In this document: in pieces, positions 26,025-38,581 of the stretch
Layout: each line of letters opens with the position of its first letter
Numbering within the stretch: the stretch's first letter is position 1
NCBI GenBank assembly: GCA_032173965.1
Contig: CM063284.1
Coordinates: 111,760,410-111,824,409 of the forward strand
DNA: 64,000 nucleotides
DNA from: Sitta carolinensis
Lineage: Eukaryota > Chordata > Aves > Passeriformes > Sittidae
Reading direction: 5' to 3'
Program-made: the position numbers and the translations under genes
The notes under the pieces: generated by a model
What the model saw: the letters and a program-made list of their open reading frames with translations, nothing else
The model's database searches: none
What the model was told of the DNA's origin: nothing

Positions 26025-26537
26025 AAATAGTATCAAAAAATAGTGTGGCCTGCAGGACCAGGGCAGGGATTGTCCCACTGTACTTGGCATTGGTGAGGCC
26101 AAACCTTGAGCATGTCCAGAGAAGCTGGCAAAGGTCTAGAGAGGTAAGTTGTATGCGGAGCAGCTGAGGGACTTGGGATTGTTCATCCTGGAGAAGAAGA
26201 GGCTCCAGGGTGAGCTTGTCACTCTCTACAACCACCTGAGAGGAGGCTGTAGGCAAATGGAGGTTGGTCTCTCCTCTGCAATTGAGAGGACAAGAGGAAA
26301 TGGACTCAAGTTGTACCAGGGGAGGTTCAGGTAGGACACCAGGAAGAATTTGTTAATGGAAAAAGTTGTTTAGCATTGGAGTGGACTGTCCAGGGAGGTG
26401 GTGAAGTCACCATCCCTGGAGCTGTTCAAGAAATGAATGGACATGACATTTAGTGCTATGGTCCAGTTGACAAACAAGTGATTGGTCAAAGGTTGGACTC
26501 AATGATTGGAGAGTGTAATCCTGCAATAATTCTGTGA
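26025..26537 (+). mobile_element. CR1 LINE, 3' fragment with internal deletion
   Basis: This matches the 3' end of avian CR1 read forward. TAGTGTGGCCTGCAGGACCA is followed by GGTGAGGCCAAACC. Next come CAGCTGAGGGACTTGGGATT and TCCTGGAGAAGAAGAGGCTC, then CTCTACAACCACCTGAGAGG, AGGGAGGTGGTGAAGTCACC and GGTTGGACTCAATGATTGG. The far 3' end decays to AATTCTGTGA in place of the ATTCTATG repeats. In other CR1 copies about 90 bases lie between the 'GAGGCC..ACCT' block and the 'GTCCAGAGAAG' block. Here they are nearly adjacent (near 26100-26120), so the copy has lost that piece. It covers only the last few hundred bases: the end of the reverse-transcriptase ORF and the 3' UTR. It is 5'-truncated as most CR1 copies are, and is not functional. 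Confidence 0.92.
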
Positions 26538-29500
26538 AGTAGCTTTGTGGAAATTCATGTGAATTTGTAAATGAGCATTTATCCTTAATTAGCATTTAAA
26601 TTATTCTTTTACCTGTCCCAGAATTAGTATTATTTCAATAAATATGAGTACTTATTGAAAGCCTTGATGAAACCAGACAGATTCACCCAAGCCAGTGAGG
26701 CAAAATTCACTGTCCATGCAAAGAATCTGGTTATAATGTATTTTCTTTTGCAGTGAGCAGAAGGGGAATAGAAAACTTCCAAGTGTGGTTTGTGCTTCTA
26801 GTTCTTTAAGGTATCTGAGCAGGGAAATTTCAGGCTTCTTTCAGAAGAATGTCAATGTTCCATTGATGTCCCCACAAATATGCAAAGATACATGTATTGC
26901 TACCCTATTCTCAGAAAACATGGCTGACATCCATATTCTGAATGCTGTGCAGAGCTTTAGATAACCAAAGAGTTCTACTCATAAACCAGCTACTTTTCCT
27001 GAACTGAATTAGTGCATTAGTACAAGACTAACTTATCCCTTTTAGGGCTCTCTCTTGCATGGGTGGATTGATACAGAAGCTCATTTGTTATGTGCTCACT
27101 TAATTTTGATTTCTACTCATTGTCACAGTAAGCAAGGTAGAAGGTTTCTTTTGAAAATCAATAAAGGAAAGCAATTTATGGAAGTTGTAGTGGAAAGTCT
27201 GTAGCAGATGAGTAGGAGTAGAAGTGCCTTAATACAGAACAATTTTGTCGTTTTGCAAGATTAGAATATAACAGGAGTCCTTACTCTGATGTGAAAACCT
27301 CCTGTCACTGCCAGCAGTTTTTTTTTTTTTTTTTTTGTTTGTTTGTTTGTTTGTTTCTAGCAAAGGATTCATTACTATTCTATTTGGTGACATTTATGAA
27401 TGAAGAAAAGTAAATAATTCACACTAGGCACACCTTTTTCCTTTTCACAGTTCCCCTTTGTTTTCCGCTAACTTTTATGTGCATTTTGCATTTGTTTCAT
27501 ATACCCCTCTTACTCACATAAACTTCCCTGGGTGTGACAGTGACACCAAATTGGATCATAGCAGCAGCAAGATTTTGGGAGCTGTCTGCTGTTTAAAGTA
27601 TGGCAGATGAATAGGAAGCTCTCTGCCTTTGTACTGGTTTGTACCTGAATTGTGCTTGGCACGTCTGTCTAATTTCCCAGAGAAACACAGAGTATGGTAT
27701 GGCTGGCAGGCAGGCATGGTCACAACAGGTTACAGTGAGGTATGTCATTTCAGATTATGCAATTTCCTCTTTGAGTCATTTTGCAAGAAAGGTTGAATCA
27801 CTACACCCTCTTTTTTAACTGTGGTTCTGCCTCTGCATATCAATGTCATGACTAGATCCGAGGTGGATGCAACTTTTTAATGTTAACAGGTGCTACACTA
27901 CAGCAGAACGGCTGTCCCCTTTGCAAAGCTTTTGGAAGAAGTCAAAAAACATGAAAAGTACATTTGCAACTTTCACAACTGATCAGGCATGGAAACTGCT
28001 AGGCAAATAATATGGGAACTGAGTCATGAAAAAAAAGTACTAACCTGTTTTGTTTTTCTTTAAATCTGACATGTGAAGAGCTGAAGAATTCTGTCTCACA
28101 ATTGTTCAGGGAACCAGATTTAAACCATGCTAACTTGCTCTATCAAAGGACAAATTAGCAGCATGATTTGCTGTTTTCAAATGTCTCTATTCCCCAGTCA
28201 AAGCCCAAACAGCTTTTTCATTTGGTGGGGTCCTATTTATTTAGAGTTTTAAGAATTTTCTGTGTCACTAAAACTGCAGCTTTGACAGCTGACATCCATT
28301 TTTCTTTCAGCCTTTCCACAGAAAGGTAGCAGCAATTCCCAGTGGCAGCTTCTCAGAGCAGAGGGACTACCTCAGTGGATAGTTCATTTGTTATGCAGCA
28401 TCTGGGATTCTTTTCAGTGTCTCCAGTTACTTGCCTGATCCAATTTCCATTAACATCAAGTATAAGATTCCCATGACTTCAGTGGGGACCAGAACTAGAT
28501 TCTAAACTTCTGTTGACACTAAACATTGGAATGGAAAGTGGACTATGTTGCTGAGTTTCATGCAGAAAAAACAGATCCAAAACTTTATGTTCATAAGCTA
28601 TAAGGGATAGACAGAATAGAAATACATGATGTTGCTAAGGGTTGTTTTAATTTTTTTATTGTTGTTTATTTTTTGCAGTGTTTGATGTCTAATATAGTAA
28701 AGAAAAGTACTTAATAGTCTCAGGATCATGAACTCCACATTGTCATACTGTCTTCTTACACGTGTGAAAGGATGACAACTGTTAATATTCTGATGTCTGT
28801 AAGATAAATCAATGCCAACATGAAAAGATCGCTCCATTAGAAACAAATGGTTCTAACACAATATCTAGTGACAGGTATTTGCAGTGCTTTGGAGGCACCA
28901 TTTCAATACAAACTGTGATTATACATGGTATTTAGGAATGGTGACTTGTCGCTTGTAAGTGGAGATACTGTTATGGAGCAAGAATTGTCATAAAAGACTT
29001 TTAATTTAAGGGCAACCTCAAAGCTGAGGCTGTTTTAAAGTAGTCTCTTAGTGTATGAAGCTACAGCCCAGCTGCTTATTTGCAACACATAGAATCATAA
29101 GCAGTGGCAGAATTACTCCCTTTATAATGTTCTTGGGACACAAGCAATGTGATCATTATAAAATGGTGCACTTACAAGCTTAACACATGCAGTATAATTT
29201 TGGTTTGATGTACACTGTGTAGGAAAACATTATGCGCATAATGAGAGTGAAGTCATCTACTACTTGAACAGGCAGTGCCTTGCCAAGTGAGCTTCCTTCC
29301 CACAGGGATCCTTCAGAGTACAGCTGGGAGAAATAGTTTGCCCAGAGCCTGTTCTTGAGAAAGGCAGAGGATTTTCACTCATATAGTTATTCAGGTTGAT
29401 TTCAATGCATAATTTTTCCTTGGGAAAAAAAAAAAAAATCAATAAACAAAGCATCCAAAACTAACCAACCGACAAAAGAAAAAATATAAACCCAAACTCA

Positions 29501-30218
29501 AATAAAAAACCCTTTCTCAACTTTTTTAGAAACATCAGTGTTCTGGAGCCTTGAGAAATGTAATAAACATAATAAAAATGTGGACTTCTAAGTACTGGTC
29601 CCCACCCTGTAAACAGAGGAGTGCAAGTGGGAGTTGATCATGATCTGGTTGTTCTAAATGTAATCCTGGTCTTGCCTGCTTACAAGATAAATCATGATTT
29701 GGGTTGTCCCAAAACATAGTGGGCTTCTCTTTATCCATTAGGGTTCACTCACTGACCTGTGAAAGCAACTTTGTGGCCCAGCTCAGACCAGGGGCCTTTT
29801 ATTTCAGCTAGCCTCTAAAAACCTCCTTCTTCACACAACTCTCTGAACTCTGGCTTTGCTCCACAAGCCAGGACAGAGAATAAGTATCTTTTTGTGCCTG
29901 CTAGGACACTTGAGAAGCATCATGATTGCAAGAGTCCCTCCCTCTCCTGTGAATGTTATGTGTACAGTGTGGGCTACCCTATCCTTTTGCAGTCTGGGCA
30001 GTGTGGGTCTAGGTTACTTTGCTTTTGCTTCCACATTATGTACTCAAGGTTTACATTACTCTATGGAATTCTATTGGGAAGGTTATAAAGATAGAGGCTA
30101 TCTGAAAATCCAGGTCCAGGCCTGGCTTCATATTTTAAACCTGCTAAGTCCAAGGCTGTTCAGAGCAAAAATGTTTGCTCTGGCCTCTCACTCCTCTCTG
30201 TATGAGTGTATGTGTATG
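26538..30218. other. Unique DNA with a T/TTTG tract and short old-repeat hint
   Basis: No gene is supported. A T-run with TTTG units (27318-27356) and an A-run (29425-29438) are present. Around 28440-28500 there is GATTCCCATGACTTCAGTGG, resembling a motif common in old sauropsid repeats. The match is too short to name. The ORF at 29856-30266 (136 codons, plus) runs into the LTR and has no domain. Confidence 0.55.
27318..27356. repeat. T19 followed by (TTTG)n
   Basis: Nineteen T and five GTTT units are read directly. This may be the tail of a minus-strand retroelement, but the sequence on its right matches no family I know. Confidence 0.9.
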
Positions 30219-30768
30219 TGTCCCAGTTTCAGCTGGGATAGAGTCAATTTTCTTCTTAGTAGCTAGTACAGTGCTATGTTTTGGATTTAGTATGAGAATA
30301 ATGTTGATAACACACTGATGTTTTAGTTGTTGCTAAGTAGTGCTTACTCTAAATCAAAGACTTTTCAGGTCTCATGCTCTGCATTCGAGCAGGTGCACAA
30401 GAAACCAGGAGAGAACACAGCCAGGACAGCTGACCTGAACTGACCAAAGGGATATTCCATGCTACAGAACGTAATGACCAGTGCATTAACTGGAGAGTAT
30501 TGACTGGGAGCTGCTTGTTGAGGGACAAGATGGGAAATCAGTGAGTGGGGGGTGAGTGATTGTATTATGCCTCACTTCTTTCTCTTGGGTTTTACTCCTT
30601 TCTCTCTCTACTTATCTTTATTATTATAATATTCCAATTATTAAGCTGTTCTTAACTCACAAGTTTTACCTTTTTTATCTTTATTTTCCTCCCCATCCCA
30701 TGGAGGGTGGGAGGAGTGAGCAAGTGGGTGCACGGAGCTTACTTGCTGATTGGAGTTAGCCCATATCA
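30219..30768 (+). mobile_element. Solo ERVL-type LTR, complete, with target duplication
   Basis: TGTCCCAGTTTCAGCTGGGA opens the element, a standard start of a common bird ERVL-class LTR. AGTATGAGAATAATGTTGAT and ACACTGATGTTTTAGTTGTT follow, then ACACAGCCAGGACAGCTGAC and CTGACCAAAGGGAT (30440-30453), and near the end CTCACAAGTTTTACC with GGTGGGAGGAGTGAGC. It finishes GTTAGCCCATATCA, the usual TTAAACCACGACA terminus in diverged form. The flanks are GTATG (30214-30218) and GTGTG (30769-30773): 4 of 5 match, as expected for a 5-bp target duplication with one later change. At about 550 bp it has the length of a whole LTR. The region that in relatives holds TATAAA reads GCATTAACTGG, so the box seems lost. 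There is no internal viral DNA on either side, hence a solo LTR left by recombination. Confidence 0.93.
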
Positions 30769-32638
30769 GTGTGAATACACCAGGCAGTCTGTACAGCGTG
30801 TGGCTGTGTGCATACTTGTTTATGTCCCAGCATAAACCTCTGCATGTGGGTATAGCAAATACCCTAAATGCAGAGATAGAGCACTATTTATTGTTCCTAT
30901 AAAAGAAGCAATTGAGTCCACTTTGGTCTATGTGCTGCTTAGTAGAAGACAGAAGTATAGGTTGTCGCATGACAGCAAGACCTGATCCTCATGCCTTCTT
31001 TTATGCAAATTGCTCTTGCAGCAAAGCCAACAGGTAGAAAGTTTGTTCAGACAAAAAAAGAGATCTTCAGAGGCAGTCTCAGGAGTGCATGTGAGGCAGA
31101 GGAGGCAGCAAGGTGGCAAGGGGTCCAAAGAGGCCCCCTCATGTGCTCCTTCTCCATGGAGGAGCACTCTAGGCAGCACAAGAGCCAGGCAGTGTTTGTT
31201 GAAAGGGCAGGGTGGCTGCTGTTCGCCCCTTTACTGTCTCTGGCTCACCTCAGTGGTCGAGGTGAAAGCAGGAGGGGATGTGGCACAGCTGCCTCACCGA
31301 GTATCACCACTTTCAAATTCCACTTCTTATCTCAGCCCTTCTTCCTTGTTGCTAATTACCACCTACTCCAAGATGTCAAGAACATACTCCCAGGAATAAA
31401 CTGCTAGATAAACAAACCCCAGACAAACATCAAAGCTTAAAACAAACTGATAAGTCTCTTTGATTGATTTTAAGGGTCGGTGGGGAGAGGTGTGTTTGGA
31501 TTGGAAGGTGCAAATGTTGAGTGGAGCAGCACCTGCTGCCTTGTGATCTCACCAAACCATTTGGCTTGAAAAGGCCAGGAGATAGGGAATCAGAAATCCA
31601 TTTGGAGTTACAAAAGCAGCAGGGGAGGCTTAGATGAACAAAGGGGCTCTCCAGGCAGGGCCGTGTGCTGCTTTTTGTCAGCTTGGTATCACATTCCCTG
31701 CCCCAGGTGACAGACAAATGCCAGGACAGATGATGTGATACGATCAGCCTTGCTGGGGTGAGGTCTGTACCTGTATTATATGATGGCAGCAGATGCTGAT
31801 TCAATATGGGAGCAAGCACAGAGTAAACCGAGGCTTAAACTTCTCAGCAAAAATTATTTCCAGGAACCTGTGTCAGAAGGCAGGAAGGGAGTTGTTCAGA
31901 GACACGGACAGGGTTGGGATGTGTCTGTGTATGGACGGAGCACTTGTAAAAAATACTCAGTTGAAGAATAAAACACGTGTGTGACTGCAGAGCTCCTCTT
32001 CCTGGGGTCTCCCAGACTCTCAGACCTGCACTGCAGAGACTCTGCTTACCTCAGCTGACGTAGGAATAAGGAATCCAGCTCATGCCAACTAAACCGGAGA
32101 TTAGTAGAGAAAGCTTACAAAGGCCTAAATATGCCTAAGATCAAAGTGATACAATTTGCTGTGATAAAGCAAATTATATCTTTCCCTCTCTTAAGTTCCA
32201 GTGATGCAAAAATACTTCCATGCTCTTAACTACATACATACAGTAATGCCACAGTTTCTGACAGGCTCTCCATATGCTCAGTTAAGCAATAGGATTCAAG
32301 GACTCAGACTCCTATCAGCTAATTTCATGTGCTTGTATTTGTGCCTGGGGGTGCTTAGAGGTGTTTCAAATGCTGCAGTGATGTTCAGAGGTGGATCTAC
32401 TCCATTTATGCTTTAGCATTTCCTCTAAAGGTGACTCTCTGCTGAGAACAGCAGTTGCAGTGAAAAGGAACACAGCATGACTGGGGATTCTGATTTGATT
32501 GTACTGTGCACAGTTAAAAGTGAGAAAGGTGCAGCTACAGAGTTATTTTACTTACTTGCTTCCATGAGTAAATTAGATTTCTGATCTCTTACTAGAAAAT
32601 GTTAGTTTTGTCCTAGGTTTTCTGTGAGGTTTTTTGTT

Positions 32639-32682
32639 GGTTTTTTTTTTTTTGTTTGTTTTTTTTTTTTTTTTTTTTTTTT
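32639..32682. repeat. T-rich tract (13 T, TTTG, 24 T)
   Basis: This is the longest T-run in the window, 24 bases at 32659-32682. It is simple sequence. Confidence 0.95.
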
Positions 32683-33424
32683 CCCTCTGGCAATCAGAGG
32701 GGAAAAAGAAGGAGAAGGAAAGACCATATCTTTTTGGTTATGAATTTTCTGTAACTGATGGAAATTCTGATGAAAATCTCATGTTTACCAAGCTCAGAAG
32801 CTCTAAAAAATCTTAGAATTTTCCCTATTTCTTCAAGTGAAAGCAAAGGAAATGAGACTAAAGAAATGATGGGTGGGTGAAAAAAAGACAGTTCGTGTTA
32901 CTGAAAAATGGAAGTGGGTGGATGTTTCAGAAATGCTTGATCAACATTTGCAAAGAAACAGGATCAATGTCTAGGAAAGTAGTTTACCCTCAGGAATAAT
33001 AAGAGAAAAATAATTTTAAGTAGTTTAAAGTAAACTACTGAAATTCTCAACTTGAATTTTCATCATATAAATCCAGTTCTTGGATCATTACTTATCCAGT
33101 TATAGACTGGGAGACTCTGCTCAGTGAAAAACAAGCAATGGAGGTTGAATTTCTGCAAATGAGTTTTCAAAACCATATTTATTTCAGGACAGAGTAACTG
33201 ACTCACTCCTATTACTGGCATTGCCTACAGTGTTTAAATGGTCTTTCAAGATGCACTTCTCTACACAAGAAAATGATAGCAAAAATTCCCAGGCATGCTC
33301 CATTTCCCAATGATTTTCGTTGAAACCACTTGAAGCATGTACAACAACTTTAATATGACTGAAGAAATATTGATGCACATTGAAGAGATCAAGGAGGGAC
33401 ATGTTATTCTGACTCTCTACTTAC

Positions 33425-33460
33425 AAAAAAAAAAAAAAAAGAAAAAATAAAAAGAAAAAT
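33425..33460. repeat. A-rich tract (16 A and GAAAA units)
   Basis: Sixteen A are followed by G/A and T-interrupted A-rich sequence. It is one of only two A-runs of 14 or more on the plus strand. Confidence 0.9.
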
Positions 33461-35760
33461 CACCTCTCTGTACGTTAGACTTTCTGTCTACTGAAATGGC
33501 ACAAAAAGGACATCTCTGAGGGCTTTCCAGTGCCAATAGGGATGATTTATAGCTTCAGCACTATTTGTTTTAATCTCGGAGGGAGGGGAGGAGGAAGGGA
33601 ATGGATTCGATGGTACATACAGAAACATTATTTCCCAAAGGCAGATTTTATTTCTTTAACAATTTATAAAGCTCCAGAAGTGAAATATCACTATTTTGGG
33701 ACTGGTGTTATATATCAATGAGTTTAGCAGCTGCCAGGCTTATGCATGTATTTTGTACTGTACATACAGTGCAAAGGCCATTGATTTAGCAGTGGTAACA
33801 GGGTCTTTATTGTCATTGTTGCAGTAGATCACCAAATTTTGATCTTAAAAGACAGACTGTGCTCTGAGAAATGTCAAAGGCAAACCTGTTCTACCTCCAC
33901 TAATCGCTGTACTAACTACCTCAGTTGCTGCATCTCACTTATTCTGCTCTTTGCTAGTAGCAAAGCTGACCACAGTTCTATTCATTCTGCTACCATTAAC
34001 TGTGTAGGCAAATAAATGTGAACAATAATAAATATTTTGATAAAAACTTTCTCGAAGTCTAGTGAGGGGAGGTCAATGAGTAGGGAAGTTTGGGGGAGGT
34101 AGAAAACCCAAATCTTGTGACTTTTACTGTAGTCATACTAGCTTGATAGCCCTTATAGAATACTTCAGGAAGTACCTGCATTTACAGGAAAAATACAAAA
34201 AGTCTGCTTTAAGGTGGAAAATTTGGTGACCAGCAGTGACAACTGTTTTAGCAGATGGGTTCTTGAAGCCATTACCAAATTATTGAGAGGTCTCAAAATG
34301 ATACAAATGATTGTATGCAACTCACAGGTCACTCTATGACCAATTTCTGCCTGAATGCTGCTAATTATGAAACAAAAAAACTTTTTCCTCTTGAGGCTTA
34401 AAGGAACCTGAGGTAATAAGACAGATAAGATACTTCTCTTTTGGAAAATAAATATATATGTTTCAATTTGGGGTTTTATACATAACCCAGGAGAGAAACT
34501 TTCAGAGGGTCTCTGCAGCCCTCCCTCTTAAGAAGGGCTCTGTAGTCATGACCTGTGTTACCTGCGTTTTCATCTCTGAGCACAGTTGAGGTAAGAAAGG
34601 ATATAACTCTACTGAGATACAGACACTGCTCCCCTGTGTGTTTTCTCTCCCTTTTAACTTAGTTTTGTTTGTGTTGGAAAAAAATCTTGTTTTCAGCTCT
34701 GTGGCCACAGAGCCCTTACTGTAGCAGAATCTGTGTTATTTTCCCTAGGCAAAAGCAAGAGAGACAATGGCAGGGCAGTATATACAGTGTGCATTGTTAC
34801 AGCCTCAGCAGGGACTTCTGGTATGGGAATGATTGTGGGAATACAGAGTGAATCAGGGTCATATTCTTCCCTGAGAGTGTTTGGACCCCAGAAAGCTCCT
34901 GCAGACACTGATGCCTTTTTCTTTGCCTTTATTTGGTTCTATCTCTCTGGATTTAGCTTATTATTATAGGACTTCTGAGTATTTATTTGCTTAGAAATAA
35001 TTTAGCCCAGACTTTGGTGAAGACTGCACTTCACTTGAGATGCATCAAGGTTCAAAAGATGAGAATCAAAAGTTTCCTTGATATTAATATCACTGCTGAT
35101 CCAAGGTTTTGAAAATTTCTGGTTATGGCAGTGAAATCGGGAGCAGCTTTACTTGTTTCTGATGGAGCTTGCACAGCAAAAGTCTGCTGATTTTTCAGTT
35201 CCTAAGAATGTCTGCATAGTTTGTTAATCCCTGGAAGTGGGAAGCCAGCTTTTAGCAACAGCAGGAGGGACTGGAACTTTGGTGTTTGCTAGCTCTGAAA
35301 CTGGGATTTAGCCAGATTATTCTTCATTTCTCACAAAAGGGGAGTCATAGTGCTTGTTGAAGCCAAATGACAGTTATGGGAGCTGAGACTTCCATTTACT
35401 ACATACAACAGCAAAGCTAAGAGGAAGCCATCCTGCCAGATGTTTGTTTTACATAATCCAGAGGATGCAGATGTCTTTCTTCAGTAATGGACGTTTTGTG
35501 ATATTGTTTAAAAGCTGGTACCTAAGGAACTGTTTCTAGATTGTGACTTAAACTATGTCTGAGTGGAGTGGAGCAAGGATCCCTTTCCTCTTTGCAGGTT
35601 ACCTGAGGCAGCTTGGAACCTGGGGTGAAAGAATAGCTAGGGTTTTTTTGACTTACTCTTACCAGATGGCTTACCCAGAGGAAAGTGGGTGAGAGAACAG
35701 CATAAGTGGTGGCTTCCTTCCTGCAGCAACCTACGCTGAACCTGAAGAAAGGGAACAGAC

Positions 35761-35998
35761 TAGACTAGACCAGACTAGAACAGAATATTTCAGTTGGAAA
35801 GGGACCTACAGTGATTATCTGGTCCAGCTGCCTGAGCACTTCAATGCTGACCAAAAGTTGAAGCATGTCATTAAGAGCATTGTCCAAATGCCTCTTAAAC
35901 ACTGATAGGCTTGGGGCATCAACCACCTCTCTAGGAAGTCTTCTCCAGTGTTTGACCACTCCTGATGTAAATAATTTCTCCCTAATACCCAGTCTAAG
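35761..35998 (-). mobile_element. CR1 LINE, 3' end in reverse orientation
   Basis: Read on the plus strand this is the reverse of a CR1 3' UTR. ATTTCAGTTGGAAAGGGACC opens it, then GATTATCTGGTCCAGCTGCC, CATTGTCCAAATGCCTCTTA, GCATCAACCACCTCTCTAGG, and it breaks off after TCCCTAATACCCAGTCTAAG. The 5' side is truncated at about 35998. The usual CATAGAATCATAGAAT tail at the 3' end is replaced by ACTAGACTAGACCAGACTAGAAC (35761 onward), i.e. mutated or re-expanded units. The 36000-36190 sequence that follows matches no CR1 part I know. Confidence 0.9.
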
Positions 35999-36576
35999 GA
36001 CTACAGGCTGTAAGGAAGAAGAGCTTGAAAGGAGCATGAGGAAATCAGATTTCGTCCAGCTGTTGGGTTGCAAGTGCAGCATCTTTGAAACCATCCCTGT
36101 TAAAAAAGGACCACTGAAAGAACATGATATTGTATTATTGCCTACTTGGTACCCTAAGGTTGTTAGTAAAGTAGACACTAGGTCTTGAAATGAAACAAAG
36201 AGTTATTGACTTACAGTAATACATATAAGAGGGAGAGATGTTGGGACTGTTGGGTTTCCAAATAAACAATCCTTTGCATCACAGATGAGTTTGTACTCTC
36301 TGTAAAAAGTCAAGAAGAGGAGTTAGGAATGAAACAATGGAATAAAACAAGTCACAGATGCCATAAAGGATATCCAGAATTCAAATAATTAAGTTGATGG
36401 CTGTAAAACACTGTGTTCCTCAAACAATAAAGTAGAAAGAAACCTAGATGCAACCTGAACAAAAATGAAGGCATATGAATGCCTAAAAAGAAAAATGTCT
36501 ATTCTGCTGGCAGCAAGGCTACATAGATGAAGTGATTTCTCTAAGTACTGTATGCTACATCTGTACCAGTCACAAA
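35999..36576. other. Unique DNA
   Basis: Nothing recognised. The reading frames here (107-137 codons) either run into the CR1 piece or end by chance, and no domain is seen. Confidence 0.55.
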
Positions 36577-36600
36577 CACACACACACACACACACACACA
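36577..36600. repeat. (CA)12 microsatellite
   Basis: Twelve CA units are read directly, preceded by CACAAA. Likely length-variable. Confidence 0.95.
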
Positions 36601-38044
36601 CCATATGCAAGGTCACACCTTCGGCAGTGGCTGATGATTGTTCTAGCAGTTCAGTTGTTTGCATAATATCAATAAATATTTTCCATATAATTCTATATGT
36701 GAGTTAGGTGATGGCACAAAGCAAGGATCTCTCTGAATAAATAGTTTATATGCAGCCACTCTGTTTTGGGAAAATGAATCTAGCAACCTTGCTGTTAGAC
36801 TAATATATAACTCAGTCCATATCCTGGAATCCCTGATATTGTGCATGATCTGTCTTATAATTTCATTGGTGCTTTCTGCAAAACTCTTTAGGTTCTCCTT
36901 TATTTCCTTTGATGCATAGAAATCTTTCTAATTTCAGCAATATTATATAGCCAGGCTCAATATAATCCCAGTGGTTACAGTAAATTAGACTGCAAAAGTC
37001 TGACCAAGTTCAAGCAGCTTACAATGAAAACAGCCTGAGTCCATAAGTAGTCCATAGGCCATCAAGAAATTAATGAAACAAGACATTGGAGTGGTTAGTA
37101 GACCTTAGCTAGAGCAAGGACCCTGTTCTAGGAGAAAGTGGCAGTATGGCACTATGTATGTGTGAATGCTAGTGGCCTTATCTTAGGCAACAGTCATAAT
37201 TAGAAAAAATAAAGTTTCAATTATCTGTCACACAAGAATGACATGTGGGGCTTCCCATGTAGAAAGACAGGGAACTACAAATCTTGGTAGACTTTGTTAG
37301 GCTGTGCTCCAGTTCCATACCAAAACATCCTCAATGTGAAAAAAGAATACCAGTCACCCTGGCTTTCATCCAACATGCAAAGCCAAACAAAGCATATATT
37401 GGAGGAGGTGGAGGCTGTTTCATGGTGAGCTGAAGATAGAAGCACATTGGACATGTAGACAGTGAGGATACAGAGACTTTCTTTAGCTTCAGGGAACATT
37501 GGGCAGAGGGAACTGTCAGTCCTGCAGTGAAGAGGTAACAATACACCTGTTGAAACAAGCACAGAACCAGTCAGAAACTTGTGCTTCTGATCCTAGACAT
37601 CTGTTGACTTTTGAGAGACTCCAGCTGCACTCTGAAAAATGTAGAGTGTTTAGGAACTAAAGGGTGGAAAGAAGTTCAGTGATTTATAGGGATGCCTAAC
37701 TTATCTTTCTAGATTCTGCACATGCTTATCAGAAGCCTGTGAACTCTTGAGACAGTTAGCACATAGTGGGCGTATGGTGAGATACCAACAAACAGGCATT
37801 TGAAGGAGTAAAGAAAAATGTAAGTGATATATCAGGCTTTAAATTCTATCAAGAAAAGCAGCCCTGGAACTATGGTGACTATGTCTACAGAGACACGTCT
37901 CTAAGCAACTGTGATTGTTCCCTTGGACCGTGCACCACAAATTTGTGTCCAAAGCAAAACCTATCCAAGGGATACCCTAGTGCCAACAACAGTCTACTTC
38001 TCTCTCCCTTCAATGTCTGCAGGAAATTACTACTATTACAAGGC

Positions 38045-38065
38045 TTTTTTTTTTTTTTTTTTTTT
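38045..38065. repeat. T21 run
   Basis: Twenty-one T are read directly, with no retrocopy recognisable beside it. Confidence 0.95.
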
Positions 38066-38539
38066 AGGATATCTAATATATATCATGTCTATAAAAGTAA
38101 GAAGTCTTCAGGACAAAAAAATGTCAACAAGATTGTGTCTGATAATGTAAAGCTGTTTGCTTTTTCTTCTGTGGCAACCCAGCCTGGGGATAAGGTGGAC
38201 TGGGCAGGTATAAGTCAAAAGCAGATATGTGGGTCTGACTGGCTTGCACACACGCAAAGCATGGTGATGGTGCCCTTGTTCACGATTTGCTTATTGATTA
38301 ATTTTTAAGTGCACCTGGCACTCACTTCCACTGAGGGAAGGCTTGGACTCTGGTGTTGAAAGCTGGTCCATGTTCCTGGAGGGCTAGACTTTCAAATGTT
38401 TATCTCTGGCATTGGAGGAACAAAGGTGTTTGCCCATGTGGGCACAAGATGAATTTAGGCACCTCTTAGAACTGAAGAGCAAGGTAAAATGTTGTATGGA
38501 TATACCTTGCTGAATTTTGGAAGATGGGCTGTAAGAAGT

Positions 38540-38581
38540 AAAGGAAGCAGCCTTTGTCATAAAGGAAGCAGCAATTGTCAC
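38540..38581. repeat. Two tandem copies of a 21-bp unit
   Basis: AAAGGAAGCAGC(..)TTGTCA occurs twice in direct succession, with 18 of 21 positions equal. A small tandem duplication. Confidence 0.85.

Larger units (their letters stand above)
30769..35760. other. Unique DNA with large T- and A-runs
   Basis: No gene is supported. ORFs at 30991-31407 and 31430-31819 (up to 138 codons) are in slightly GC-richer DNA and show no domain. Long T-runs at 32641-32682 and an A-rich tract at 33425-33460 are noted separately. A 9-bp-arm hairpin lies at 33019-33039 (AGTAGTTTA, 3-base loop, TAAACTACT). Confidence 0.55.

Noticed and set aside
29081..29100. CATAGAATCATAAG as another CR1 tail
   Set aside because: The following bases do not match the CR1 3' end, so the short similarity is treated as chance.
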